The notes: generated by a model not told the origin, from the sequence alone. Shown: positions 33,386-44,999, counted from the first letter of the stretch. The stretch: DNA of 64,000 nucleotides from Deinandra increscens subsp. villosa (GCA_039602395.1 JBCNJP010000006.1:44479279-44543278); one strand, 5' to 3'. Made by a program: numbers and translations.

Positions 33386-35372
33386 ATGTCGACTCAACCG
33401 AAGATTACTTCAAAATCTATTCCATCCATCAAACCAACTGTTAGCACCGGTATTCCCATAATGTCAAAGAAAATGCCTAACACCGATGCTAAGAGAATGG
33501 AATATCCTACTTTTACTAGATCACAAGGTATGTCCACTGACCCTGCCATTTCTAATAACGATTTGTATGTTTTGATCAGGCAGATGAAAACTCACGTGGA
33601 TGAACAACCCAAAACCAACGAGAAAATGATGAAGGAGATCATGGAGTTTAAGAAGTCAAAGAAACCATTAGAGGAAACCAGCCCTTTGATGCCGAAATCA
33701 CTCGGTTTTGACTCTCCGGAAATATCGGAGCAGCCAAAACAGAATGCAAATTCCTCTACTGCCCCAAAGTCAAGTGTTGCAACAACTACGGCTGCGGGAT
33801 TCTTGGGTTCTCAACATCAGAAGACTTCCGGAGTGATAGCCTATGAAATACTCCGGACTCTACTCCGAGTAGCCCCCAGAATCTTATTATAGAGGATATG
33901 AAAGTCAGCAGCCGCCGAGATGCTCAAGCCAGCAACCAGTCGGATTTTCAAATCAGCAGGTGCCGAGAGTCTCAGCGCAACTACCCAGATCTCAACCTCA
34001 GCGGTTTAGAACGTCTAACTTTCAAGAGCCTTAGAGCCAGCAGTCAGGGGCACCTACCGCTCAAGTGCTACAAGGATCCTCAACTTGGCCTTTACCGGAA
34101 CCCCCAAGCCGCTTCAGAGCTTCTTAGGATCCCCAAGAATCCTTGTTTTCTAACCCTTATGTCTCTGCAGGCATATTTCCAAGTTCATCTCAGGAGATGC
34201 ATGAGGGAGACTTCATCCCCATGCAAGTGGAGACCACAACTGAGCCGACTATCCTTAGAGATGCTGGATATGGACCCCAGACCCGTTCTCAGATTCCCCA
34301 GACCGGTAACAACTTCGATAATTTTATGCTAACCCTAACCAAGGAACTGCGTAGGATGCAAGTATCAACCCAATTATAGCCAAGGAGCTTCAGAGGTTGA
34401 AAGACATGATCTCAAGTGTCCCTGGTGTTACCCGACTGATTCCTGAAATGCCTGCAGGCAGTCACAGAGTTTCCACGTTTACATGGCCCATTTTTGACGT
34501 GGAGATCCGAAAAAATTCCAAACTCCCAACATGAAAATCTACGATGGAACCACGGATCCTGAAGAGCACGTGGCGCAGTACAGGGAATGGATGGAAATCA
34601 ACCCATCCCAGCAAACATCAAGGAAGCTTGCCTTTGCAAGGGATTCGGCTCAACGCTAACGAGACCAGCCTTGAAATGGCTGCTCAGTATCCCTCCTAAT
34701 ACCATTACTTCTTTTCCACATCTAGTTAACCTGTTTAATAACCAGTTTTCTTGCAGCAGAAGCTTTGAGAAGCTCACAGGAGACTTATACAGGATAGCTC
34801 AGAATTTTGATGAATCTTTTAGGGACTACGTGGCCAGATTTGGTCGAAAAGCCCTGGATATTCCCAACTTGGATATGGCAGTTGCTGTAGAAGCTTTCAA
34901 GATGGGACTTAGAGGGGATTCCCATTTTTATGATGACCTAGTTATGAGTCCTTGCAGGAACCTTGATGAAGTCAGAACAAGGGCATTGAGATTCATCAGG
35001 CTAGAGGATGATAAGAAAATCCAGAAAAGAAGCGATGTGTCAAAACCTGAATCCTCAAGCAGAAGGACGGATTGACACGGAAAGAAACAACGGTCCAAGC
35101 CCTATTACAGGAATGATAATCCTAGAGTCAATGCAGTTGAGGATCAAGAGGATGAAGAAGACTTCCCCAAGATATCTGATTATTGTTTTTCAGTTGATGT
35201 AAGTGGTTTCTTATGTGCCTTGCATGATCTAGGTGATAAATCCAGGTAGCCAAGGAAGTCCGAGAAGCAGGGATCCCGGAAAGATAAGTCTAAGTGGTGC
35301 GCATACCATGAAGACTTCGGGCATTAACGGCCGATTGCATAGCTCTTTGAAAAGAAATAAGCTACCTGCTCA
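33386..35372 (+). pseudogene. Tat gag, multiply frameshifted
   Basis: The ATG at 33386 starts MSTQPKITSKSIPS, open to a stop at 33890. The frame then shifts repeatedly. The retrotransposon-gag domain is clear at 34587-35075: LTRPALKWLLSIPPNTITSF, FNNQFSCSRSFEKLTGDLYR and ESFRDYVARFGRKALDI. A remnant of the downstream basic and cysteine/histidine part, WCAYHEDFGH, is near 35295. Gln/Pro-rich text around 33900-34140 is the variable N-terminal region. Not translatable as one protein. Confidence 0.8.
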
Positions 35373-35473
35373 GTAAGGGGCATCTTAAAAAATTATTTGG
35401 TAGAAAGAAAAGTAAAACTCAGGATGTTGCTGAGCTGCCCAAAAGAGCTCAGTCACCACTAGCAAATGCCAAA

Positions 35474-36016
35474 GTGATGAACTTTATCTCAGGAGGATCT
35501 GATATATGTGGAGCTTCCTTCTCCTCAGCTAAAAGACATGCTAGAGAAGCTAAAATGGATCAAGGCAGCCGACCAAAGAAGAATGTGGTGTTGACTGAAG
35601 ACAAAATCATTTCCTTTGACGAAACTGATAAACTGGATATCCAGGATCCTCATCATGACAGTCTGGTAATCACATTATGTATTGCTAACCATTATGTTCG
35701 CAGGATCCTATTAGACAACGGCAGCTCGGTCAATATCATTCAGTTAGATGTGCTAAGAAAGATGAGCATCCCAGAAGAGGAGATTATCCCAAGATCCTCG
35801 GTGTTAGTTGGCTTCAGTGGAGAAACCAAGCATACAGTTGGATATATCAGGCTTCCTGTGTACATTGAAGTGGTCAACTCCATGCAAAAATTCTGCGTAA
35901 TTGACTCCCTTCCTTGTTGTAACGTTATCTTGGGGAGGCCATTGATCCATGACATGAAAGCAGCTCCATCAACTTATCATCAGTGTGTGAAGCTTCCCAC
36001 ACCTTGGGGGTTGTAA
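35474..36016 (+). pseudogene. Tat aspartic protease domain
   Basis: Open for 180 aa. It shows KKNVVLTEDKIISFDETD, DSLVITLCIANHYVRRILLD directly followed by NGSSVNII (the D-N-G-S active-site box), and NVILGRPLIHDMKA, the C-terminal ILGRP box of plant gypsy proteases. This is the best preserved small domain, although it is cut off by a stop at 36014. Confidence 0.8.
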
Positions 36017-36119
36017 GAATATTGAGTGATCAACAAGAAGCCAAAGACTGCTACACTTTGGCTATGAAGAATACCGTTAAGCCCAAGCCAACATAGCGAT
36101 TAAAGGCACCAGCACAAAG

Positions 36120-36702
36120 AATTCGGATGACAAAGGAATTAGAAATCAAAGATGTTCAGCTAAATCTTGAGGATCCTGAAATTAAAGTGCTGGTAGGAAC
36201 TAATATCCCTGAGGATATTGAAGAGCAGCTCGTGAGCCTCCTGAAGTTCAGAACTACAACGTTCGCATAGAAGCCCGAGGACATGACAGGTATATCTAAA
36301 GATATTATTACTCATAAACTTGGTATAGATGAATCTTTCAGGCCTATACATCAAAAGAGAAGATTGTTTGCTCCTGAGAAACATCATAATCCAAGAGGAA
36401 GTTGATAGACAACTCAAGTCAAAGATGATCAGGGAGGTTAATTATCCTAGGTGGCTAGCTAATGTGGTGGTAGTCCAGAAGAAAAATGGGAAGTGGAGGT
36501 TATGTGTGGATTACACATACCTGAATAAGGCCTATCCCGAGGATCTATTTCCCCTACCACATATCGATTCAATGGTGGATGCAACTGTTGGGCATGAGAT
36601 GTTGACTTTTATGGATGCATCCTCAGGGTTCCAACAAATTTAGAAGGAGCCATCAGACCAAGAAGACACAGATTTCATGACACCCATAGGTATTTATTGT
36701 TA
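36120..36702 (+). pseudogene. Tat reverse transcriptase, N-terminal half
   Basis: Broken frames with PEDIEEQLVSLLKF, then in frame IIQEEVDRQLKSKMIREVNY, PRWLANVVVVQKKNGKWRLC and VDYTYLNKAYPEDLFPLPHI, then MLTFMDASSGFQQI. These are the fingers and palm motifs up to the first catalytic Asp (TFMDASSG, usually LDxxSG/YxQI). A stop follows at 36641, and the MULE at 36703 cuts the domain. Confidence 0.85.
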
Positions 36703-37870
36703 GGGGGAATTGCATATATCCCCCTATTTTGATCCTTAATTGCATATTTACCCAAACGATAACTTTAATTGCATATTTACCCAATTTTAGTCAAATGACA
36801 AATATATCCCTCAAACAACGATGGGAAGTATTTTCAATTAGGTTAACCACGAGTTCTGCCTCCTAGACTTTCTCCCCCATTCGATTTGTGTCTCTCTGGA
36901 CTTCAATCGATTTTGGATTTCAGCCCTCTGCGACTTGAACAGTTTTGTTAGTCTCATTCGATTCTGGATATCAGTTCCTTCTTCTTTGCGATTTATTATA
37001 TATTCAATTGTTGTTTCAGAAGCAAGTATCAGTTCCCATACATTGCTTTTAATTGAGAGATTCTATTATGTGGGGGACTACGGCTCTTTGTTACAGGCGC
37101 CTCAAGGGTGGTTACATGGGACTACATGGAATTATAATTTTCTTTCCTAGTTAATAGGGAGATTCATTGATGTTGTTGTACATGGTTCTTCATGGGCGAA
37201 TAATGATCCTAGCATCTATTAAGGAATTAATCCTTGCAGGTTAGCCATTGCCATTTGTCCGATTGGTCTCGAGAAAAAATTGTACAACAGAATTTGGTGA
37301 GATAATTATGAAATCAGAGGGGTTTCACAGAGGTTGTTTGTCAATTGTACCTCGTTTCCAATTCTAGATGCAGACCAGAAGCTAATCGAGTGTCCTGGGC
37401 CAGCTATTGCTCTGATGTTATTCCACATATTAACATTTTATAGATTGCGACTTCAGATTTGGGTTTCAACTTTTAAGCATTTGTATTGATAGTGTATTGA
37501 AACCAATTTTTACGCTTGAACCGACTTGGGAGATTTTAGTGACTTTTGTAATGCTAAAAAATAAACTAAACATGAACACTTTCTTTTTTATTGATAAAAT
37601 AAATAAAAACTTACTAAAAAGGATAAAAAGTAAAACGGGTATGTATATATGCAATTTATAAGTTTAGAATGAAATGGGTACATATGTAATTTATAAGATT
37701 GGATAAATAAGGGTAAAATAGTCATTTAATAATTTATTCTTAATAAAATAAACATAAATGGGTAAATTTGCAATATTGTTTAATATGGAAGAGGATATAT
37801 GCAATTGAAATTTTATATCGGGTAAATATGCAATTTTTCAAGTTTATAGGGGGATATATGCAATTGTCCC
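36703..37870. mobile_element. Mutator-like non-autonomous element in the RT
   Basis: Ends GGGGGAATTGCATATATCCC (left) and, on the other strand, GGGACAATTGCATATATCCC form TIRs, with a decayed extension in which GCATATTTACCC and GTAAATATGCAA words repeat over about 100 bp each side. The 9-bp duplication TTATTGTTA is perfect (36694-36702 and 37871-37879), typical of Mutator. The interior (about 36835-37560) has a CT-rich, gene-leader-like composition and a 71-aa ORF without a domain. It may be a Pack-MULE carrying an untranslated host segment. Confidence 0.9.
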
Positions 37871-38560
37871 TTATTGTTAATTGCTATGCCTTTTGGTTTA
37901 CGAAATGCAGGTGCCACATACCAGAGGCTTGTCAATATGATGTTCAAAGACCAACTGGGGGACACCATGGAAGTATACATAAATGATATGGTGGTGAAGT
38001 CCAAAAAAGCTAAGGATCATCCTAAGGATCTCGAAGCCGCTTTCGATATCCTGGATCAGTTCAACATGAAGCTAAATCCTGCCAAGTGCCACTTTGGTGT
38101 AAGAGTCGGAAAGTTTTTAGGCTATATGGTTACTGAAAGAGGAATAGAAGCTAGCCTTGAACAAATCCAAGCAATCATAAACTTGAAGTCCCCAACAAAT
38201 GTCAAAGAGGTTCAAAGATTGACTGGAAGAGTAGTAGCACTTAACAAATTCATATCAAGAGCTTCTGAGAAAAGTAAAGAATTCTATGATATATTGAAGA
38301 AGAACAAGAAGTTCGAATGGGGTGAGAAACATGAAGCTGCTCTGAACTCCTTGAAAGAATACTTGTCATCTGCTACACTACTAATGCAGCCAGTAAAAGG
38401 GGAGCCGCTCTCCTTATACTTAGCAGTCTCGGGAAGCTCAGCAAGTGCCGTACTCGTTAGAGATCATGAAGGACCACAGCATCCGGTATACTATGTAAGC
38501 AAACCATTATTAGATGCTGAGACCAGGTATTCTTACTCAGAAAAATTAATCTAAGCTCTT
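37871..38560 (+). pseudogene. Tat reverse transcriptase, C-terminal half
   Basis: Resumes at AMPFGLRNAGATYQRLVNMM. The catalytic box reads VYINDMVVKS, where YIDD is expected, so the first Asp of the pair is Asn. Then HPKDLEAAFDILDQFNMKLN, CHFGVRVGKFLGYMVTERGI and the connection domain to SYSEKLI. A TAA at 38552 separates it from the RNase H part. The junction with the N-terminal half across the MULE also lacks one base for frame continuity. Confidence 0.85.
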
Positions 38561-39610
38561 GTTATGGCTTCTCAAAAATTAAGGCATTACTTTAAAATTC
38601 ATGTTATTTATGTGAAAACTAACTATCCTATTAAGTGTGTTTTGAGAAAGCCAGAAATGTCAGGTAGGATGGCAAAATGGGCAGTTAAACTAAGTGCCTA
38701 TGACATCATATATGAACCAAGAACAACAATAAAATCTCAAGCTCTTACGGACTTTGTGGCTGATTTCAGTAGTGACATACTACCGGAAGTTGAACTGGAA
38801 GTCAAGCAGCTCCAGGAAGCTTCAGGCACTTGGATATTATACACAGATGGAGCCTCTAACTTCAGAGGGACAGGATTGGGTGCACTGCTAAAATCGCCAA
38901 AGGGGGACATTATACCTCTATCTATACATTGTGAATTTAAGGCTACTAATAATGAAGCCGAGTATGAAGCTTTAATTGCAGGATTACAACTTGCTAAAGA
39001 TATGGGTATCCAACACATTCAAGTTTTTATTGATTCCTTATTATTAACTAACCAGTTTAGTGGATCCTATGCAGTGAAAGGCGAAAGACTAACCAAATAT
39101 CTAGACCTCGTCAAAAAATTAGCATTATCTTTTGAAAATTGCAGCATATCACAGGTGCCTAGAGAGGAAAATGCGGAAGCTGATGCTTTGGCAAACTTAG
39201 CATCGTCTTTAAGGATCCCAGAAGGTGTCAAGATTCCCATAACTCACATCCTAACTTCGGCAATTGAAGAACATGAGGTTAATGATGTCACAGCAGATAA
39301 AGATCAAGAAGTGATGGATTCTCAGGATCCTCAAGGATCCTGGACATATCCTATCATGATGTTTATCCAAGAAGGAGAAATCCCCAAGAACGAAAATCCC
39401 AGGGCTTTCCGAACAAAGTTAATCCCGTATTCAATAATAAACGGTATCTTATATAAGAAATCTCTTGCATGTACATACTTGAGATGCCTCGAGCAGCCCG
39501 AAGCACTTGTAGTACTTCAGGATATTCATGAGGGAGATTGTGGCAATCATGCTAGGGGCAGATCACTGTTTTCTAAAGTGTTAAGAACAGGATACTACTG
39601 GTCACTATGA
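38561..39610 (+). pseudogene. Tat RNase H region and start of integrase
   Basis: 348 aa open. It begins in the RT-linked RNase H remnant (MASQKLRHYFKIHVIYVKTN). A second RNase H follows with all four acidic positions visible: LYTDGAS, NEAEYEALIAGLQ, VFIDSLLL and NAEADALANLAS. Two RNase H-like domains in series are a Tat feature. Near the end is the start of the integrase zinc module (HEGDCGNHARGRS). A stop at 39608 overlaps the next frame. Confidence 0.85.
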
Positions 39611-40110
39611 AGAAGGATGCAATGGTTTACGTTCAAAAGTGTGATGCATGTCAACGGCACAACAACATCTTCCATCAGCATGCTGAGCCGCTCTACTCGA
39701 TATCATCCCCATGGCTATTTATGAAGTGGGGCATGGACATAGTTGGCAAGCTACCTATATCACCTGGGGGGAAGGTCTTTATGATGGCTATGACAGATTA
39801 TTTCTCTAAATGGATTGAAGCTGAAGCATTTGCTCAAGTTAGAGAAAAGGAGGTGATCTCCTTCATTAAAAGGAATATCCTAACAAGATTTGGAATTCCA
39901 TCAGAAATAGTATGCGACAATGGGTCTCAGTTTATTGGTAAAAGAACAACTGGTTTTTGTGAAGCATGGGGCATCAAGATGGTGACTTCAACTCCTGTAC
40001 ATCCACAAGCTAATGGTCAAGCAGAATCAAGTAATAAGATCATCATCAACAACCTTAAGAAGAAGCTAGGAGCCAAAAAGGGAAAATGGGCCGAAGATTT
40101 GGCATTTTGA
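39607..40110 (+). pseudogene. Tat integrase, truncated
   Basis: Frame-shifted relative to the preceding part. It has the CxxC of the zinc module (KCDACQRHNN), then the core with all three catalytic acids: MKWGMDIVGKLP, IVCDNGSQFIGK and QANGQAESSNKIIIN. It ends KGKWAEDLAF, stop, so the C-terminal domain is missing. Confidence 0.85.
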
Positions 40111-40114
40111 TCGG

Positions 40115-40560
40115 CCAGCTTCAAGGCTTCAGCAGCAGCAGCCTCTTGCTCCTTGAGCTACTTCTCGTGGTAGCGATTCTTGCTGGCAGCTATCTTACCC
40201 ATCTGCTCGATGCGGAGTAAGGCTTCATCAAGTTTGAGCTCAGAGGCCTCAAGCTTCTGCTCGGCTGCTTCCACTTTACCTTCAAGCTTAATGATCACGT
40301 TGCTCAGCCTATCAATACCGTGCCTCAAATCAAGGTGGATCAGAATCAACTAAGGGAGTATTCTATCTATAATTCTAACATACTTCTCTATTATTTATGA
40401 ATACTTACAATGTTCACCTCAGCTTGCAGAGAAAGCAGCTTGTTGGCTGCTGCAATAGGAGGAAGGCCATCAAAGCTGTCCACATTGATGGTGGCATCAA
40501 AGGCTTTGCGCTTCTTGGCAGATGAAGTCTTAGACCGAGTGCTGGGAGGCCAAAATTTAG
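40115..40560 (-). pseudogene. Antisense ORF of Tat element, C-terminal exons
   Basis: Minus strand: an exon-like piece at about 40400-40545 with ATINVDSFDGLPPIAAANKL, then 40158-40349 with a coiled coil (KLEGKVEAAEQKLEASELKL), continuing past a stop to KEQEAAAAEALKLAD. A GT/AG-like intron may separate them. Coiled-coil tails of this kind follow the domain seen at 41031-41573. Confidence 0.5.
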
Positions 40561-41030
40561 GATCTGAGACATCTTAGGGGGCCTTGCTGCTGGTTTCTTC
40601 AGTTTTTTCCTTCTTAGAAATTAAGAACTTGAGGTCCTGGAAAGAGAAGTTGGAGGCTGAACCTGGAGCTTCATCAAAGACATATAGGAATCAGTTTCAC
40701 AAAATAATGAGGTGCAGCTCAAAACAAAACAAAAACAAGTGCCTTCAAGTACCTGCAGACATAGTCTTGGATGGGATTTGAGATTGTTGAGAGGTAGTCC
40801 GAGCACTTGCTACACCAAGAACACAACTTCTTTCAGAGAAACTCTTCCTACCCCTGGAGCCTCTCGGAAGAATCTCGGGCAGGCTTGATCAATACTTCAA
40901 ACTTGGGAGCTGCAAATACAAGAATAAAAAAAATTAGTAAAACAAGTAAAAGAATTTATAGAATCGAAATAGTTCAGGAAACTCTTCCTACCCCTGATGA
41001 CCCATTGGGTAGGAAGGTTCTTGCAATCGG

Positions 41031-41573
41031 TTAGACTTTTCCTTTTGACAAAGAAAAATTGGCGTCTCCAATCATGATCATTTTGAGAAGCCCTGGGAAC
41101 ATTTGGGCTTCTCCGGTTTTGGTTTTCAGAACAAACCTACTATTACCATGAGTACCGAGCCGGTAAACCTTGCAGATTTCAGCAACCCCAATGTTCAGGT
41201 CACGAGTCTGGTTGAGATGGCGAAGAGAGAAAAGAATTTTCCAAATCATTGGCATGACTTGAGAATATGCTAAGTGGGTGACCGAAAAGAACTCATTAAC
41301 CAAAGGGGGGAACGACAATGTCATGCTGATGAGGAAAGGGTAGTACAAGAAACAGACCCAATCGGAGGAAATGTGATCGGCCTTCAAACGAGGGTCGTAG
41401 GGGTGGAATTCAGTCCCAGCGGGGAAGCATGAGGATCGCTGCAACATCTCGATACTGCGATCGTCGAAGTTGCAGGTTTCTTCTTCCGTCGCCGGAAGAA
41501 GACCTTGATTGGTGAAAACCTCGGCCACATTGTCGAAGACAGTGGCACTAGAGCGGAGCATCTTCTTGCCCAT
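41031..41573 (-). pseudogene. Antisense extra ORF, 'putative gypsy type transposon' domain
   Basis: ATG at 41573, MGKKMLRSSATVFDNVAEVF…, 181 aa. It contains WVCFLYYPFLISMTLSFPPL, VNEFFSVTHLAYSQVMPMIW and LRHLNQTRDLNIGVAEICKV. The order FLISMTLSFPPLVNEFF…L…QLxPxxW is that of the Pfam 'putative gypsy type transposon' (PF04195-like) family. Tat elements of several plants carry such ORFs antisense between pol and the 3' LTR, which fits this position. The function of the protein in the element is unknown. A downstream stop at 41031 may be intronic. Confidence 0.6.
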
Positions 41574-41815
41574 CGTTAAAAGACTCAAAGAAAAGAAGAG
41601 GGAACTGACCTGTGGAAGATCGGAGGAGCTCTAGGGTTTCCGAAAAGAGTTGTGAAGAAATATGAGAAAAGGATGGGGCTTTTAAAGCTGAATATGCCAA
41701 CGGGATTTTCGCTTGGAGAGTTGGGCCGAACTAATTTCTCTCGGTCATGATTACATTAGCGATAAGATCAGATTTCAAATTCATGACAGCTGGCTTACAT
41801 GCGCCACCCGTCAAG

Positions 41816-41829
41816 AATTTGGGGGCAAT
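41816..41829 (+). other. Polypurine tract of Tat element
   Basis: AATTTGGGGGCAAT directly before TGTTGGTACC. Confidence 0.7.
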
Positions 41830-42002
41830 TGTTGGTACCGGATTTTAGGATATACTGCAAGGATCCTGAAACTTATCTTTAACTAGCGATTACCTTCCCT
41901 TTGTTTATTTTTTGTAGATTACCTTCGGTATGATTCACATGTCCTAAAGACTCGGTCAACTAACAGAAAACGTGGACTAAATGGACCTCAACGGCTAGTG
42001 GG

Positions 42003-42006
<4 letters not shown>
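41830..42006 (+). repeat. 3' LTR start of Tat element, truncated
   Basis: Begins TGTTGGTACCGG and runs into the TA tract at 42007, after which Helitron sequence starts. The remainder of the LTR was not found in the window. Confidence 0.6.

Positions 42007-42061
<55 letters not shown>
42006..42061. repeat. (TA)n microsatellite at Helitron boundary
   Basis: About 27 uninterrupted TA/AT dinucleotides. TA-rich sites are common Helitron targets. Confidence 0.95.
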
Positions 42062-42063
<2 letters not shown>

Positions 42064-42070
42064 CCGTGTG

Positions 42071-42087
42071 CCCGCGCGTTGCGGCGG
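42071..42087 (-). other. Helitron A 3' terminal hairpin
   Basis: CCCGCGCGTTGCGGCGG with imperfect complementarity, about 10 bp from the terminal CTAA (42060-42063 on plus as TTAG). The same word is at 52748, 56221 and 62512. Confidence 0.7.
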
Positions 42088-42089
42088 CG

Positions 42090-42870
42090 ACGGTTTATAG
42101 GGTGTTATTCGTCATTTGTTCGCTTGTTATGGCAACGCGACAATTTACATCGCAGTGTTCGTTTTTTAGCGCGATGTAGTCTGGTGTCAACTTATAATGC
42201 GGTATATGCACGTTCATTGGCGAAAACAATATGCGATTGTATTGTATAGCGCATTATTTGTCTTATGTTTGGCGTTCGACGGCAACGACAATTTACAGCG
42301 TGGTATTCGTTTCTGTTAACACAATGCAGCAAGACGACAATCTATAACGAGGTACATGCTTTCGGTGGCGACAGCAATCAAATGTGTTTTTAAATAACTA
42401 TCGGGTGTATCCTCTGGTCCTGCCCAGTGTCTGTTTTAAATTAAAACACTCATATATTTTATCCACAATACTCTATTTTTATAATTACCCACTTTTATAA
42501 CTAACTATTATTTTTTATGAAACCCATGGGCACTTTTTAATATAGTTTTTATAATCTAAAAGGAGACTATAAACAAAGTATAGCAAGTACATTATTTTTA
42601 ATATTCGTAATCATGAAATTGTCTCTAATCCCGTGTTCTCCTAGACATCAAATTACTCTGCTTATTTTCTTCTTTTTTACACCTCTTCTCCTAGACATCA
42701 AATTAATCCGTAATCATAAAATCACTTCCAAATCTAATCACATCGAGTGCAACCTTCTTCAGCAACGTCATCGATCTGCACATGATGGCGTTATTCGTCA
42801 TTTGTTCACGCATTATGATGGCGTTATAATTTACATCGCATCATTTGTTTCTGTTAGCGCAATGCTGCGA
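42090..42870. repeat. Helitron subterminal words, duplicated internally
   Basis: GTGTTATTCGTCATTTGTTCGC…ATGGC…ACGACAATTTACA…TTCGTTTCTGTTA…GCAATGC occurs in several degenerate copies at 42100-42370 and again at 42784-42870. The intervening sequence and 42871-43900 hold no recognisable gene. Confidence 0.55.
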
Positions 42871-43905
42871 AAGATTTACACCCATGATTTTGAAATCAAC
42901 TTGAAAGGTAGGCTTTGCATAAAGTTGTTCAAAGCCTTCTTCAAACAATAATGCCCCTGACATTTGTGGGGCTTTACATGAAGCTGTCGAACCACAAAAA
43001 AAATAAAACCATAGTAAACTGCAGAGTGTAAAATAACATCGAAATATATAAGCATTAAATCAAGGATAACACCATCTTTTTCATGTTTCCCCATTGAATT
43101 CATTCATCTAAGAAGCTTTACCATTACACATAATAAGACAATATTGAACCTTCAATTTTGCAGTCTCACTTCATGTCTAGCATAGATACGGCATAAACCA
43201 GATCTAGAATTCCTTAGATGTGAAATCAGTTTTTAATAAACAAAACCTTAAAAAAGTAATAAAATTCTTAAATATGTTGCATCTAAGATTTACCTGCATA
43301 AATATAAATAAACAACAATCAATTAATCTTGTTGGTCTTTGAGACAAAGGTGAAACTCAACACTTAAATGGACAGAATGACCGATAGCAAAGCCAAGATG
43401 TAATTTTTATATGTTTGACTTTTTTGGTCAAATATGGTAGATTTTAAGGGCAAATAATAATTATTTTTTTAATTATAGCATAAACTTGGGAAACATGAAT
43501 TCACTAAAATAAAATGGTATAAACAATGTTTAGATATACAAGGTGCTATATTTTCAATAGATATACTTACAATTTCAAGCTTATACCTTTTTGGCTCGTT
43601 GACTTTTGAAGTCAAATGTCAATATTTCCAGGTTCATCAAATGTGATATAGAACATAGATTTTCTGGGCATGTATTTCTACATTGAATCCACTGATCCTT
43701 GAGTTACCAAACACGACTAATTGCCAAAATGTATTCATCTAATTTCTTACTTTTGGCACTTGCTAGTTCGCTTTTACCAACTTTCAAAGCCTCTTGTTTG
43801 GTTCATTTAACATGGTACATGTAGTTCAAAGAGATCAGACATTAAAATATGCCTTTAAATGATCAGTTGATCCTAAGTGTTATTGTGCAGATTCATCTAA
43901 TTTTA

Positions 43906-44160
43906 TGCGGATATGTCCTTGCAAAGTTCTTTATTTTGCACAACAGTGCCATTGCAGCAGAACTCCTTCAAATCTTTGAGAATTTTCTTGTAACTCGGCT
44001 CCTTTTTCAAACCATGAACTGCCATCAAACTTTTTCTACCATTTATTTGTTGTATGCGGATATGAATATACTCTTTTACTCCAGCACCACCGCCTGAATC
44101 TTGGTCAACATCAGCAAATGGATCGAAAGCCGACGGGATATGAACTTCTATATCAACCAT
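43906..44160 (-). pseudogene. Captured eIF1 (SUI1) exon
   Basis: Starts at the ATG at 44160: MVDIEVHIPSAFDPFADVDQ, then GVKEYIHIRIQQINGRKSLM, HGLKKEPSYKKILKDLKEFC and CNGTVVQNKEL, and then diverges to a stop. Plant eIF1 has this exact order (IPTAFDPFA…; KEYVHIRxQQRNGRKSLTTVQGLKKEFSYxKILKDLKKEFCCNGTVVxDPELGQ). Compared with the family, one lysine is missing in DLKKEF, Phe is replaced by Pro in KKEPSY, and the last exon is absent. A CAG lies shortly upstream of the ATG. The fragment sits inside Helitron A, consistent with gene capture. Confidence 0.85.
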
Positions 44161-44999
44161 GAATTCGTTTGAATTATACCTGTATACTGATTTACAAACA
44201 AAAAGAACAAAGATCTTTTTAAAATCAAGAACCAGCCTAGGAAGGGTGATCCTAACCATGATCTTTGCAAGTATATGCCCATCATGTGATGTTGCCCTGC
44301 TCAAAACGCTTGTCCACAAAGAGTTTTGGTTGCACTTGACATTCCCCACTATAGGTCAAAACAACTCATATGTTCAGGTAAAAAATGGCACCTATAAAAC
44401 ATCAAGCAAATGTAATTATGAACTTGCAAGGATTCCATTGACAAAGCAGACAATGAGCGTTTCAATAAGGGCATAACCGACAATTGATAAAGAAATAATT
44501 AAGCAGCCTATTCAAGTAAAATATAAATTGGACACAAACTTTCAGTTATAAGTGAAAGTGTAAAAACATTCATGTTAAGATTTTATCAAATTCATAAAAA
44601 GAATGAAGTAGTCCACTTCTCACCTTTGATCTTTGATTGTTGCAACCTGCATAAACCAACATGGGAATATTACGAAATGCTGACCGTTTTAATCTGACCC
44701 ATGACTTGTAGTACTCGGTCTGACCCGTTACCACCTGTCAGTATTGAAATCCAATTTGGAGGTTACACCATTGAAATCCAACTTGTCAGATACAAAATAC
44801 TTCACGTAAGTAATCGCTTCATGTTATATGAAGCATCTTTATTAGTTATTATTCCAAAGACGGTTTTTTATCTATTTGTAATGTATTCTTTATAAGTTGC
44901 TCAAAATTCTTATAAAAGAGCATATTATATTATTTTGTAATGTATTATTTCCAACATTAATTGGTGATTAATCAGGCAAAGCATCATAAAAGATAGAAC
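44161..44999. other. Helitron interior, no gene seen
   Basis: Intron-like AT-rich sequence flanking the captured SUI1 exon. The ORFs at 44159-44476 and 44701-44895 have no protein-like features. AGAAC at 44995-44999 is the left target duplication of the next element. Confidence 0.4.

Larger units (their letters stand above)
33011..42006 (+). mobile_element. Degenerate Tat-clade Ty3/gypsy element
   Basis: Order: 5' LTR remnant (33016-33305), primer site (33309), gag, protease, RT, RNase H and integrase, then an antisense ORF, polypurine tract and a 3' LTR start (41830). RNase H before integrase places it in Ty3/gypsy. The TTTGGCGCCCACCGTGGGGC-type primer site and an antisense ORF after pol are typical of the Tat lineage. 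It is disrupted by the 3.76-kb LARD, the 1.17-kb MULE, several frameshifts and stops, and on the right by a TA run and a Helitron. Confidence 0.85.
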
